Of a stretch of 64,000 nt of DNA, positions 20,321 to 29,431 are shown piece by piece. The translations under genes and the position numbers were made by a program. The notes under the pieces are model-generated. The model was not told where the DNA came from. It made no database searches and saw only the letters and a program-made list of their open reading frames with translations. The DNA comes from Limisphaera sp. (lineage in GTDB: Bacteria; Verrucomicrobiota; Verrucomicrobiia; Limisphaerales; Limisphaeraceae). How positions within the stretch are numbered: position 1 is the stretch's first letter; each line of letters begins with the position of its first letter. The stretch covers positions 62,001 through 126,000 of the forward strand of contig JANWVC010000013.1 of NCBI GenBank assembly GCA_025057755.1. Direction: 5' to 3'.

Positions 20321-20930
20321 ATGCAGATACAACGCACGATCAAATATGAGGCAGATCGGGTGCGCGGCTTCGCAGAGGAGATCATGAGTCTGGCGGGGTG
20401 CGACCGGTTGAAAAGCTGCATTCAATGCGGCACATGCCTCAGCCACGTGCCCGCTTAGCATTTATATGGACTACACACCGCGCCAGATCATGGCCTTGGT
20501 GCGTGCGGATTTTAAAAATGAAGTCCTTCAAAGCCGTACGATTTGGTTGTGTGCGTCTTGCTATGCGTGCACCGTGGATTGCCCTCGAGAAATCCGTATC
20601 ACGGACATCTTATACGCCCTAAAACAGCGCGCCATTCAAGAAGGGGTTTATCCACGACATTTTCCGATTCCCGTCCTGGCACGTGAGTTTGCCGCGATGG
20701 CCCGTCGTCATGGCCGCATCACGGAGGCGTATTTGGTGCTCAAGTTGTTTACACGAACCAACTGGCGGGCGCTGCTTCGTTCATGGCGGATCGGGTTAGC
20801 CCTGATCCGCACAGGCCGGTTCCGTCTTCGTCCAGAACGAATCCAGCGGCTGGACGAGCTGAAAGCCATGTTGGCAGCCACAGCAAGCCACTCCTCGCAA
20901 TCATCCTTTCCCCCTGCCAAGGTGACATGA
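20321..20930 (+). CDS. hdrC: Heterodisulfide reductase subunit C, disrupted by a frameshift
   Basis: HdrC carries two [4Fe-4S] clusters and links HdrA to the active-site subunit HdrB. The first part (20321-20458, 45 codons) ends at TAG just after CIQCGTC, the first three ligands of cluster one. The second part, in another frame from 20466, starts MDYTPRQIM and holds cluster two (CASCYACTVDCP). Removing one C from the AGCC at 20441-20444 would join the frames as CGTCLSTCPLSIYMDYTP, the normal C-x2-C-x2-C-x3-C-P pattern. So a single extra base breaks the gene. Either it is a true frameshift, leaving a product from 20466 without cluster one, or a sequence error. Its TGA overlaps the hdrB start (ATGA). 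Confidence 0.85.
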
Positions 20931-21802
20931 AGTACCCTTACTTCCCCGGTTGTTCTCTGCGTGGTCTGGGTCGAGCTTATGAGGAGTCTCTCCTGGCTGT
21001 TTTGCACCACCTGGGGGTGGAGTTACAGGAGCTGGAAGATTGGAACTGCTGCGGAGCCACCGCTTACATGTCGGTGGACGAAACACAAGCCGCCGTGTTG
21101 GCGTCTCGCAACCTCGCCCGAGCCGAACGAGCCGGATTTTCGGAACTACTTGCGCCTTGCAGCGCCTGCTATCTCGTATTGAACAAACTCCAGCATAGTA
21201 TCGAGCAATTCCCGGACATTCAGCAGACCGTCCAACGCGCCCTTGCACAAGCCAATCTCAACTATCGGGGCAGCGTGCGCGTGCGACATCCGCTGGACAT
21301 CCTCCTGCACGAGATCGGATTGGATGCGATTCGGGAAAGGGTCGTCCAGCCCCTGCGCGGTTTGAAAGTGGCTCCCTACTACGGTTGTCAGATCGTCCGA
21401 CCCTACGCCACCTTTGATGACGCGCATCAGCCCACCACCATGGACCAGCTTTTGGCCACCTTGGGCGCCGAAGTGGTGGTCTGGCCTTTAAAAACCAAAT
21501 GCTGCGGCGGCACGCTCACCGGCACGGTTCCCGAGGCCGGACTGCGCCTTTCCTACATTCTGCTAAAAGAAGCGCAACGTCGGGGCGCACACGTGCTCGC
21601 TACGGTCTGTCCCCTTTGCCATTTCAACCTGGATGCCTACCACGCCGAAATCGAGCACCGCTGGGGACCAATTCCAATTCCGACCGTCTATTTTAGCCAG
21701 CTCATGGGGCTGGCCTTTGGGCTGGCCCCACGGCAACTCGGTCTGCACCGGAACCTTGTTCCCTTTCGCTTTCCATCTGAACCAACTGTGGCCTGCCCAT
21801 GA
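20927..21802 (+). CDS. hdrB: Heterodisulfide reductase subunit B
   Basis: Catalytic subunit that in methanogens cleaves the CoM-S-S-CoB disulfide on non-cubane [4Fe-4S] clusters. The 291 residues have two CCG domains. The first is Cys9, then CysCys 31 residues later (NCCGA), then CSAC 35 residues on. The second begins at YYGCQIVRP, followed by KCCGGTL and CPLC with nearly the same spacing. All ligands for both clusters are present. The ATG overlaps the hdrC stop; the gene ends in a 4-nt overlap with hdrA. In a bacterium lacking coenzymes M and B, the natural disulfide or thiol substrate is unknown. Confidence 0.93.
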   Translation: MKYPYFPGCSLRGLGRAYEESLLAVLHHLGVELQELEDWNCCGATAYMSVDETQAAVLASRNLARAERAGFSELLAPCSACYLVLNKLQHSIEQFPDIQQTVQRALAQANLNYRGSVRVRHPLDILLHEIGLDAIRERVVQPLRGLKVAPYYGCQIVRPYATFDDAHQPTTMDQLLATLGAEVVVWPLKTKCCGGTLTGTVPEAGLRLSYILLKEAQRRGAHVLATVCPLCHFNLDAYHAEIEHRWGPIPIPTVYFSQLMGLAFGLAPRQLGLHRNLVPFRFPSEPTVACP

Positions 21803-23814
21803 CCCCGCCGCAAAACCATGCTCCCAAAGCCCACCGAGCCGAGCCTCGAATCGGCTTCTACGTATGCCACTGCGGTAGCAACATTGCCGATACTGTGGAT
21901 TGTGCCGAAATCGCACGCTACGCCGCCAGCCTGCCGGGAGTCATCCTCGCGCGTGATTACAAATACATGTGTTCGGATCCTGGCCAGGAACTCATCCAAC
22001 AGGACATCCGAGAGTACCAACTCGATCGCATCGTGGTCGCTTCTTGCTCCCCCTTGCTACATGAGCACACCTTCCGCGCCGCTTTAGCTCGCGCCGGTCT
22101 GAATCCGTTCTACCTCCAAATGGTTAACATCCGGGAACATGTCTCCTGGGTGCACAAAAACCGCGAGGCTGCCACGGCCAAGGCGCGCGACCTGGCCCGC
22201 GCAGCCATTCAGCGCGTGCGGCATCATCAAGCCTTACAGCCGATTCGAGTTCCCATCCGGGCGGAAGCCTTGGTCCTCGGCGGAGGGATTGCAGGCATTC
22301 ACGCCGCCTTGCTCCTGGCCGAGGCAGGCAAGCGGGTCATTTTGGTGGAACGCCAGCCCAGCATCGGAGGCCACATGGCCCAGCTCGACAAGACGTTCCC
22401 CACACTGGACTGCGCGGCCTGCATCCTCACGCCCAAAATGTCTGCCGTCCGGGCCCATCCCAATATCACTCTTTGGACCTATAGCGAAGTGATCAAGGTC
22501 GAGGGTTACGTCGGCAATTTCACCGTCACTGTCCGACGCAAGCCGCGTTATATCAACGAGGCGCTTTGCGTCGGCTGCAAGCAGTGCGTGGACGCCTGTG
22601 TCTTCAAGGACGGCAAGTTCCCCGACGAGTTCAACGCAGGGCTCAGCCACCGCAAACCGATTTACCTGCCCTTCCCCCAAGCCACCCCCCAAGTGGTGGT
22701 TATCGATCCGGACCGCTGCCTAAACCTTAAGACAGGGAAGTGCAAGAAAACCTGTGTCGAAGCCTGTGATCGCAACGCGATCGTCTTCGATCAACAACCC
22801 GAGGTACACGAGGTCAAAGTCGGTACCATCATTGTGGCCACCGGTTATGACCTTTTCGATCCTACGCGACTGCCCCAGTACGGATATGGTCGTTATCCCA
22901 ACGTTTTCACCACACTGGAGGCCGAGCGTCTGGTCAACAGCAGTGGTCCCACGGCTGGCAAGGTCCGCCTTCGTGATGGTCGCGTCCCCCGTTCCGTCGG
23001 TATCATCCTGTGCGTCGGATCACGGGACCACCGCACCCATCCATGGTGCTCCCGCACCTGCTGCATGCACTCGATGAAACTGGCGTTGTTGATCCGCGAG
23101 CATGCAGGAGCCGAGGTCACCATTTTCCATATGGATATCCGCTCCGCAGGCAAAGGGTACGAAGAGTTCTATGACCGCTGTCTGCGTGAGGGGATCCAAT
23201 TCATCCGCGGCCGTGTCGCGGAAGTCACCGATTGGGCCATGACCGCCAAAGAAGAAGGACACCTTGTCGTCCGTGTCGAAGACACCCTGGCCGGTTTCGT
23301 TCGTCGGATTCCACTGGACATGATCGTACTGGCCGTCGGGATGGAACCTCAGCGCGACGCCCGGGAACTGCGCCGGATCCTAAACATCAGTTGCAGCAAC
23401 GAAGGATGGTTCCTGGAACGCCATCCCAAACTCGGTCCGGTAATCACTTTTACCGACGGAATTTTCTTGGCCGGTTGTTGCCAGGGCCCCAAAGACATCC
23501 CGGACACGGTCGCCCAAGCGGGCGCAGCCGCTGCCGAGGCCCTCGCGTTAATGGACCGCGGATACATTGAACAGGAACCTAACACCGCCTACATCGACCC
23601 CGATCACTGCTGCGGCTGCAAATCTTGTTTGCCACTGTGTCCCTATTCGGCCATCCAATTGGACGAAACGCAAGGCCGCGCGTTCATCAATGAGGCACTT
23701 TGCAAAGGCTGCGGCGCCTGTGTGGCCGCTTGTCCGTCCGGTTCCATCCAACAACACCTATTCGAAGACGAACAAGTCTTTGCCGAAATCGACGGAGTCC
23801 TGAGCTATGCCTGA
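21799..23814 (+). CDS. hdrA: Heterodisulfide reductase subunit A (FAD, iron-sulphur)
   Basis: Flavoprotein thought to be the site of electron bifurcation in Hdr complexes. The 671 residues show an N-terminal domain beginning FYVCHCGSNIADTV, then the FAD-binding Rossmann motif LVLGGGIAGIHAALLLAE with ERQPSIGGHMAQLDKTFP. A cysteine-rich insert follows (CVGCKQCVDAC; later CKKTCVEACDRN). Two C-terminal ferredoxin-type clusters (CCGCKSCLPLCP and CKGCGACVAACP) complete it. The layout is that of canonical HdrA. Overlaps hdrB by 4 nt and mvhD by 8 nt, so subunits are probably translated in stoichiometric coupling. Confidence 0.94.
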   Translation: MTPPQNHAPKAHRAEPRIGFYVCHCGSNIADTVDCAEIARYAASLPGVILARDYKYMCSDPGQELIQQDIREYQLDRIVVASCSPLLHEHTFRAALARAGLNPFYLQMVNIREHVSWVHKNREAATAKARDLARAAIQRVRHHQALQPIRVPIRAEALVLGGGIAGIHAALLLAEAGKRVILVERQPSIGGHMAQLDKTFPTLDCAACILTPKMSAVRAHPNITLWTYSEVIKVEGYVGNFTVTVRRKPRYINEALCVGCKQCVDACVFKDGKFPDEFNAGLSHRKPIYLPFPQATPQVVVIDPDRCLNLKTGKCKKTCVEACDRNAIVFDQQPEVHEVKVGTIIVATGYDLFDPTRLPQYGYGRYPNVFTTLEAERLVNSSGPTAGKVRLRDGRVPRSVGIILCVGSRDHRTHPWCSRTCCMHSMKLALLIREHAGAEVTIFHMDIRSAGKGYEEFYDRCLREGIQFIRGRVAEVTDWAMTAKEEGHLVVRVEDTLAGFVRRIPLDMIVLAVGMEPQRDARELRRILNISCSNEGWFLERHPKLGPVITFTDGIFLAGCCQGPKDIPDTVAQAGAAAAEALALMDRGYIEQEPNTAYIDPDHCCGCKSCLPLCPYSAIQLDETQGRAFINEALCKGCGACVAACPSGSIQQHLFEDEQVFAEIDGVLSYA

Positions 23815-24286
23815 CGCCGTGTGGGAACCGCGCATTGTTGCCTTCTTTTGCAACTGGTGTACTTACACTGCCGCCGATCTGGCCGGTGTGTCCCGCCTGC
23901 AATACGCCCCCAACGTCCGCGTAATCCGACTCATGTGCTCCGGCCGGGTCGATCCGCAGTTCATCTTGGAAGCGCTGGCAAAAGGTGCCGACGGAGTCTT
24001 GATCGGCGGTTGCCATTTCGGCGACTGCCACTACGTCGAAGGTAATTACAAAACCTTTCGCCGCATGCGCATGTTGAACCGGTTGCTCCTTGCGCTGGGC
24101 ATCGAGCCCGAAAGGGTTCGGTTGGAATGGATCGCCGCCTCCGAAGGCGACAAGTTGCGCCACGTCGTCAACGAAATGGTCGATCGCATCCGCGCGCTCG
24201 GTCCGCTCAACCTACCAGAGCGATTCCAAAGCTGGAATCGGGAGCTAAGCCATCAGACTCCGCCGTGCGAAGGTGTCCTTGGCTAG
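23807..24286 (+). CDS. mvhD: Hydrogenase delta subunit MvhD
   Basis: Small [2Fe-2S] protein that carries electrons between the [NiFe]-hydrogenase and HdrA. At 159 residues it has the expected cysteines: FFCNWCTY near residues 14-17, LMCSGRVDP, and GGCHFGDCHYVEGN. These match the MvhD/FrhD family (FlpD-like). The gene overlaps the 3' end of hdrA by 8 nt. Its presence between hdrA and the hydrogenase genes is what marks this as an Mvh-Hdr type complex rather than a stand-alone Hdr-like enzyme. Confidence 0.92.
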   Translation: MPDAVWEPRIVAFFCNWCTYTAADLAGVSRLQYAPNVRVIRLMCSGRVDPQFILEALAKGADGVLIGGCHFGDCHYVEGNYKTFRRMRMLNRLLLALGIEPERVRLEWIAASEGDKLRHVVNEMVDRIRALGPLNLPERFQSWNRELSHQTPPCEGVLG

Positions 24287-24317
24287 AAGGAATCAACCCA
24301 GCTCCCGCAACACAATC

Positions 24318-25310
24318 ATGCCCATGCCCAAGCCTAAACTGGCCATCTACTGGTGCGCTTCCTGCGGCGGCTGCGAGGAAGCCGTCGTAGACTTGGCTGA
24401 GGAGATTGTTGAACTGCTTCAATCTGTAGACCTCGTCTTTTGGCCCTGTGCTACGGACCTCAAACGAGCTGATCTAGAGCACCTACCAGATCAAGCGATT
24501 TTCGTTAGTTTAATAAACGGAGCCATTCGCACCACCGAACAGGAAGAAATGGCGCATCTGCTGCGCCAAAAGAGCCGTTTCCTCATCGCTTACGGCGCAT
24601 GTGCTCATCTGGGAGGCATCCCAGGCTTGGCCAACCAATTCAGCCGCGAAGAGATCCTCCGTTATTACTTTGAAACGGGGCCGTCCACGGTGAACCCAGA
24701 AAAGGCCCAACCCCAGCCCTCTTACACCTGTGGCCATCACACCCTCACGCTCCCCGACCTCCATTACAAGGTCCGAGCATTAGACCAAGTGGTTTCGGTC
24801 GATTACTACATCCCCGGTTGCCCGCCCACCCCTACCCTAACCCGAAACGCATTGAAGGCCCTACTAGCCGAAAACCCGCCGCCGCCGGGCTCCGTACTCG
24901 CGCCCGACGTCGCCCTCTGCGACCAATGTCCCAGAAAGGCTACCAAGCCGCTCCAGCTCAGCTTCACACGTTTTCAGCGACCGCATCTGGCCCCCATTGA
25001 TCCTCAACAATGCCTCCTTGCGCAAGGGTTCCTTTGCTTGGGCCCGGCTACCCGGGCCGGATGCGAAGCACTCTGTCCCCGCGGAAACATGCCATGCAGC
25101 GGTTGCTTCGGCCCCACCTCGCGCGTGCGCGATCCGGGGGCCAAAATCCTTTCCAGCCTCTGCGCCAATCTAGCCCCCAAAACAGCCGAGGAAATCGACG
25201 CCGTGTTGGATACCATCCCTGATCCCATCGGCACGTTCTACCGTTACAGCCTGCCCCGAAGCTTGCTCCGAGGCAAAGTGAATACGTCTCCAACCAATCA
25301 CGCTTCTTGA
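24318..25310 (+). CDS. mvhG: [NiFe]-hydrogenase small subunit (MvhG type)
   Basis: Iron-sulphur subunit of the H2-oxidising dimer. Chosen from the ATG at 24318 it has 330 residues. It shows the N-terminal proximal-cluster motif YWCASCGGCEEAV (Cys13, 16, 19), then ACAHLGG, GCPPTP, and a C-terminal ferredoxin-like cysteine-rich stretch (CDQCPRK, CEALCPRGNMPCSGC). No Tat signal is present, so the enzyme is cytoplasmic, as in group 3. A GTG at 24273 in the same frame would overlap mvhD by 14 nt; no ribosome site decides between them. Followed directly by mvhA. Confidence 0.92.
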   Translation: MPMPKPKLAIYWCASCGGCEEAVVDLAEEIVELLQSVDLVFWPCATDLKRADLEHLPDQAIFVSLINGAIRTTEQEEMAHLLRQKSRFLIAYGACAHLGGIPGLANQFSREEILRYYFETGPSTVNPEKAQPQPSYTCGHHTLTLPDLHYKVRALDQVVSVDYYIPGCPPTPTLTRNALKALLAENPPPPGSVLAPDVALCDQCPRKATKPLQLSFTRFQRPHLAPIDPQQCLLAQGFLCLGPATRAGCEALCPRGNMPCSGCFGPTSRVRDPGAKILSSLCANLAPKTAEEIDAVLDTIPDPIGTFYRYSLPRSLLRGKVNTSPTNHAS

Positions 25311-25315
25311 ACGCC

Positions 25316-26845
25316 ATGCAGGAAGCAGCCCAAGCCATTTGGAATCAGGCAGCTCAACAAGCCAAGGCCGCTTACGCCGAGGCACGTCGCAGGGTCACCA
25401 TCGATCCCATCACCCGGCTGGAAGGACACGGTAAGATCGACATCTTTCTGGACAGTCAGGGCAACGTAGAGCAGGCCTACCTGCAGGTTCCCGAAATGCG
25501 AGGATTCGAGGTCTTTTGCCAAGGCCGGCCCGCCGAGGAAATGCCCCAGATCACGAGCCGAATTTGCGGCGTATGTCCCACCGCCCATCACATGGCCGCT
25601 ACTAAGGCCCTCGACGACCTCTACCGGGTCGAGCCACCACCGGCCGCACGCAAACTCCGCCAGCTCGTTTACCACGCCTTCATGCTGGAGGATCATGCCC
25701 TCCACGTGTACCTGTTGGGCGGACCCGACTTTATCGTGGGTCCGGATGCCCCCGCCGCTCTACGCAATGTGCTCGGGGTCAGCCAAAAGCTTGGACCCGA
25801 CATCGCCCGTCGCGTTATCAGTATCCGACGGCGGCTCCGCGATATGATCACCTGGCTGGGCGGCAAAGTGATTCATCCCGTGCTCGGATTACCGGGAGGA
25901 GTCGCCAAACGACTGGATCCTGCACAGCTTCCCGAGTTTCGACAGTTGGCCATAGATGCCTTGGACTTTGCCCTCTTTACCCACGACATATTCCAGAACC
26001 TCGTGCTGAAAAACCCCGACTACATGCAGCTCATTACTGCATCTGAATACACCCATCGAACCTATTACATGGGGCTCGTTGACGCCCAAAATTGCGTCGA
26101 TTTTTACGACGGCAAGCTCCGCGTGGTCACCCCGGAAGGTCAGCCTTACGCCTGTTTCGATGCCCGCGACTACCGTGATTATATCGCTGAACACGTCGAG
26201 CCGTGGAGTTACGTCAAGTTCTGTTACTTAAAGCCGCTCGGTTGGCACGGCTTCCAAGAAAGTCCCCAAAGCGGCATTTACGCCGTCGCCCCCTTGGCGC
26301 GGCTCAACGCCGCCGAAGCCCCTGCCACACCACGCGCCCGGGAAGCCGCTCAGAGCTTTTTCCAAACCCTCGGAGGTAAACCCGTGCACCACACCCTGGC
26401 CAATCACTGGGCCCGCGCCATTGAGATCATCCAAGCCGCCGAACAAATGGTCCAGCTCATCCATGACCCCGAAATCACCAGCGATCAAATCCGCCGGTTA
26501 CCCACCGAAAAACCCACCGTAGGCATCGGCGTGGTCGAAGCTCCACGCGGCACACTAATCCATCATTACGAAACCGATGAACGCGGCCTCATCACCCGGG
26601 CCAACCTCATCGTTGCCACCCAAAACAACGCAGCCCGCATCGCTATGAGCGTGGATCGCGCCGCTAAGGCCCTAATCCGAAACGGAAACGTCGCGGAGGG
26701 AATCCTCAACCGAATCGAAATGGCATTCCGCGCGTACGACCCATGCTTCGGCTGCGCCACCCATGCTCAACCCGGCCGACTACCGCTCACTCTAAACTTG
26801 TACGACTCCCAAAGGCGCCTGATCCGCCAAATCGTACGACATTGA
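25316..26845 (+). CDS. mvhA: [NiFe]-hydrogenase large subunit (MvhA type, group 3c-like)
   Basis: Active-site subunit that binds the Ni-Fe(CN)2CO centre. The 509 residues have the L1 motif RICGVCPTAHH (Cys84, Cys87) and the L2 motif DPCFGCATH (Cys477, Cys480), i.e. all four metal ligands. After His483 there are 26 residues, consistent with a C-terminal peptide removed by a maturation endopeptidase. The association with mvhD and hdrABC points to group 3c. A TTG at 25307 overlaps the mvhG stop and is an alternative start. No hyp or endopeptidase gene is in the window. Last gene of the operon; 585 nt of non-coding sequence follow. Confidence 0.93.
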   Translation: MQEAAQAIWNQAAQQAKAAYAEARRRVTIDPITRLEGHGKIDIFLDSQGNVEQAYLQVPEMRGFEVFCQGRPAEEMPQITSRICGVCPTAHHMAATKALDDLYRVEPPPAARKLRQLVYHAFMLEDHALHVYLLGGPDFIVGPDAPAALRNVLGVSQKLGPDIARRVISIRRRLRDMITWLGGKVIHPVLGLPGGVAKRLDPAQLPEFRQLAIDALDFALFTHDIFQNLVLKNPDYMQLITASEYTHRTYYMGLVDAQNCVDFYDGKLRVVTPEGQPYACFDARDYRDYIAEHVEPWSYVKFCYLKPLGWHGFQESPQSGIYAVAPLARLNAAEAPATPRAREAAQSFFQTLGGKPVHHTLANHWARAIEIIQAAEQMVQLIHDPEITSDQIRRLPTEKPTVGIGVVEAPRGTLIHHYETDERGLITRANLIVATQNNAARIAMSVDRAAKALIRNGNVAEGILNRIEMAFRAYDPCFGCATHAQPGRLPLTLNLYDSQRRLIRQIVRH

Positions 26846-27430
26846 TTCAGTCCGCCCTCTACGCATTCTTTTCCACACCCTCGTAGATTTGCACCGACAG
26901 CACTTCCCACCAGCCTACCAAACCGGAAAAAGGAACCGGTTAACAGCCAACCACAGGAACAACCAACTCTGAATCGGACCTTGAGCCACGTTTGGAACCC
27001 GTCCCCTGGCTCAAGCTCGACTCTGACCCATCTTTTCGGTCAGCCTCTCTCAAAATGCCTTCTAATGCGACTGCCCATCCCGTCCCGGCCCCAGTAAGAA
27101 TAAGCCGGACACCCCACAATGCCTCGGCATCGGGCTCGCCTTGAACGCGCTCCAAACCGTCTGCGCGCTTGTCAGGTCCTTCAGAACAATTACCAACACC
27201 CTCAGGAACAGGGTCATCTTCAACAAGGTCATTCTGCTCCAGAACCCGACCCCCTTACTAAAAATCGCATTCGAAAACCCGAGAACAGTCCACCAAATCC
27301 AAAACCAGGTTTGCACCGGAACAAATGGCATGCCACACGCTCCCTGATGACACGCGAGACTAAGTCCAAGCTGCAGGCGGCCGATTCTTGAAATCTATGC
27401 CAACCAAACCGAACTGTCGCCACAAGAAAG
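26846..27430. other. Non-coding stretch downstream of mvhA
   Basis: About 585 bases without a supportable gene. An inverted repeat, AACCGG/CCGGTT, near 26920-26942 could be a weak terminator for the hdr-mvh transcript, but lacks a T-run. A minus-strand open frame at 27062-27331 is hydrophobic but has no family resemblance and no ribosome site; I do not call it. Confidence 0.3.
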
Positions 27431-27997
27431 ATGCTGCCGAAGCTCTGGGCTTGCTTATGGAGTGGCCTACGGCTTTTGGATGCAGCTCCAGCCCAATCTA
27501 TGCCCATCCAATTGGACGTTGCCCCGTTCATTAGTCCACAAGTTTCCATTCCAGCCAATCCGGCTAATTAGGGCACCGGCACCATGCAGGCCTGGCTTCA
27601 AAACCTAATTGCTGCCTACAACAATCTCCATGACCATGATCTGCCCGCGCTCATTGGCCTGCCGGTGGTGGACGTCAGCACGCCCACCGGGCCTACGCAA
27701 CTGACCATTTCCGTGGCCAGCTACCAATACCTGACGATCCACTGGGGCGGACCCCAGAAGAACCCAAGAATGATTATACACAAGCTTGGTACCTGGACTG
27801 TCTCGTGAGCTCCTTCATGTTGACCGCACCGGGGAAATACGGCCTTTCAGGGTACCGCTTGTGGAACTACATCTCGCCAGCGTCTGCCCCCCCGTCTGCC
27901 CGAAGGCGGTCACACCGTCATCCTACACGGTTTCGGCCTGCTCGCCTTGCCGATCGGCTTATGGCAGAGACGCCTCAGGATCCCGACACCAGCATAA
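27431..27997 (+). pseudogene. Decayed VPDSG-CTERM-type secreted protein, copy 1
   Basis: Remnant of an exported protein paralogous to the one at 28872-29431. From ATG 27431 the frame reads through PIQLDVAPF and SIPANPAN to a TAG at 27569, then continues with WLQNLIAAYNN and QLTISVASYQYLTIHWG. Near 27765 it shifts frame into YTQAWYL and LTAPGKYGLSGYRLWNY. Near 27890, at a run of seven C, it shifts again into LPEGGHTVILHGFGLLAL followed by a basic tail, which resembles the VPDSG/PEP-CTERM sorting signal. One nonsense codon and two frameshifts argue for a dead gene. The intact ancestor would have had ~185 residues. Confidence 0.75.
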
Positions 27998-28871
27998 CCC
28001 TTCTTTAAGAATCACGCCCAGCTAACCGATCCCTACATCTCCTCAACCGTAAAGCCAAAGCGGCCAGGCGGAGGAAATCCGGCCCACCAGTTGGATCCTG
28101 CCGTTTGCATCCTTAACCTAAAAAACATGCCGCACCCTCATACATTCCAAAGGGTGAATCGTACCTTCCTAGGCCAAACGCCAAGATCACCGCTTCGTTG
28201 TCTAACTCGTTGGACGAGCCCTGCTTTTGCGAAAATGCCATTCAACTTTCATCATATCGGCAGACTGACCCGGATCCGCATCATCCTCTCTCCCCCGGAC
28301 GAACTGAGCGTCCCAAAGCCGAAGAGCCGCACGTATGCCACATAACGGGACATAGATCCGGCCTCAAGCCGCATCCATTTCTCACCAAATCTGGCCAAAC
28401 AGTTCGGCAAAGCAGCTCTACAGAAATCCCAGTTAGCTCGGCAAATCCCAGCCCTGGCTCCCAGCTTCCACCCTACTAACCGTACAAGGCGTCTGAATAA
28501 CGGCTCCGGCTCTGTTTCTACAACGGCGAAATGGGGTGCTGGCGCCCTCTCATTCACACCCCTGCCATGGCACTGCCGAGCCAGGTCGCTTTTCGCGCAC
28601 CTCCTTTCGTAACAAACCTGTAAAGTTTACCAGATGAAGAGACCATGGTTTTCCGGCGTTTTTGACACTTTTGGGAAAGCCATCCAAACTGTCGTAGAAC
28701 CCTCGCAGCGCACGATTTTGCCAACCTGTTTGAGACCAACTCGATACCGCCGAGTTCATTAAGATGTGCTCATGAATGGTATCATTTATGCTCCTTTGCC
28801 AAAGGGTGGGTTCGATCGGCCCATTCTGTAAAAAATCAACGAAAACCCGTGCCACGAAGGATGAGCATGCT
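27998..28871. other. Gene-poor spacer between the two decayed paralogues
   Basis: About 870 bases in which no gene, repeat or RNA could be recognised. Open frames on both strands are short and show no family features. The part next to 28872 presumably carried the promoter of copy 2. No transposase remnant is visible that would explain a duplication. Confidence 0.3.
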
Positions 28872-29431
28872 ATGAATGACACGTTAACAATGACAAGCGT
28901 TCGCGCGCGCTTTTAGTGGGAACGGCCCTTCTGGCGCAATCAGTTTCGGCAGTTCCCATTCGACTGGACACCGCTCCGTAAATTCAGCCAAACACATCGG
29001 TTCCGGATAATCCGAGTAACCAAGGGGTGGGGACCACACGCAGTTGGCTCCAAAGTCTGGTAAACGAGTATAACAATGTGAATAATCCCGACCTTCCGAC
29101 TGTAGCTCTAACCCCAGCCGTGGATGTAAGCCCGGTAGATAGCCCTTTGACATTAACCATCTCGGTGTTGGGCTATCTCTACCTGACGGCACACTGGGGA
29201 CAGGGGCAAACGCAGGATCATACTCAAGCCTGGTATCTGGGGGGTTCACTGGCTATCTTCACGCTTAATGCCCCTGGCAGAAACGGCTTATCCGGCTATC
29301 GGCTCTGGAACCAGGTGCCGGTCAATCCACCGCCACCAGTTCCGGATGCAGGTGCGACCGGACTCTTGCTCGCGATGGGAGTAGTGGCTCTGTGGACAGG
29401 CTCGCGTCGGGGTCAAAATAGACTAGGTTGA
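28872..29431 (+). pseudogene. Decayed VPDSG-CTERM-type secreted protein, copy 2
   Basis: Second paralogue. ATG 28872 gives MNDTLTMTSVRARF and stops at TAG 28914. One frame over, from ~28908, the sequence continues as a hydrophobic signal (LLVGTALLAQSVSAVPIRLD), hits TAA at 28979, and runs on in the same frame through WLQSLVNEYNN, TISVLGYLYLTAHWG, QAWYLGG and NGLSGYRLWN. It ends in the sorting-type tail PVPDAGATGLLLAMGVVALW plus arginines. The (CG)n run at the frameshift could be a slippage site. A GTG at 29027 could in principle start a truncated 134-residue product without a signal peptide. Its 3' end overlaps ruvB (opposite strand) by 19 nt. Confidence 0.75.

Noticed and set aside
20430-20470. 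Programmed frameshift to make full-length HdrC
   Set aside because: No slippery heptamer, upstream Shine-Dalgarno-like stimulator or obvious pseudoknot was seen; a +1 skip at AGCC has no known precedent here. A mutation or sequence error is simpler.
27062-27331. Hydrophobic minus-strand frame after mvhA
   Set aside because: No ribosome site, no recognisable family, and it lies in a decayed region.
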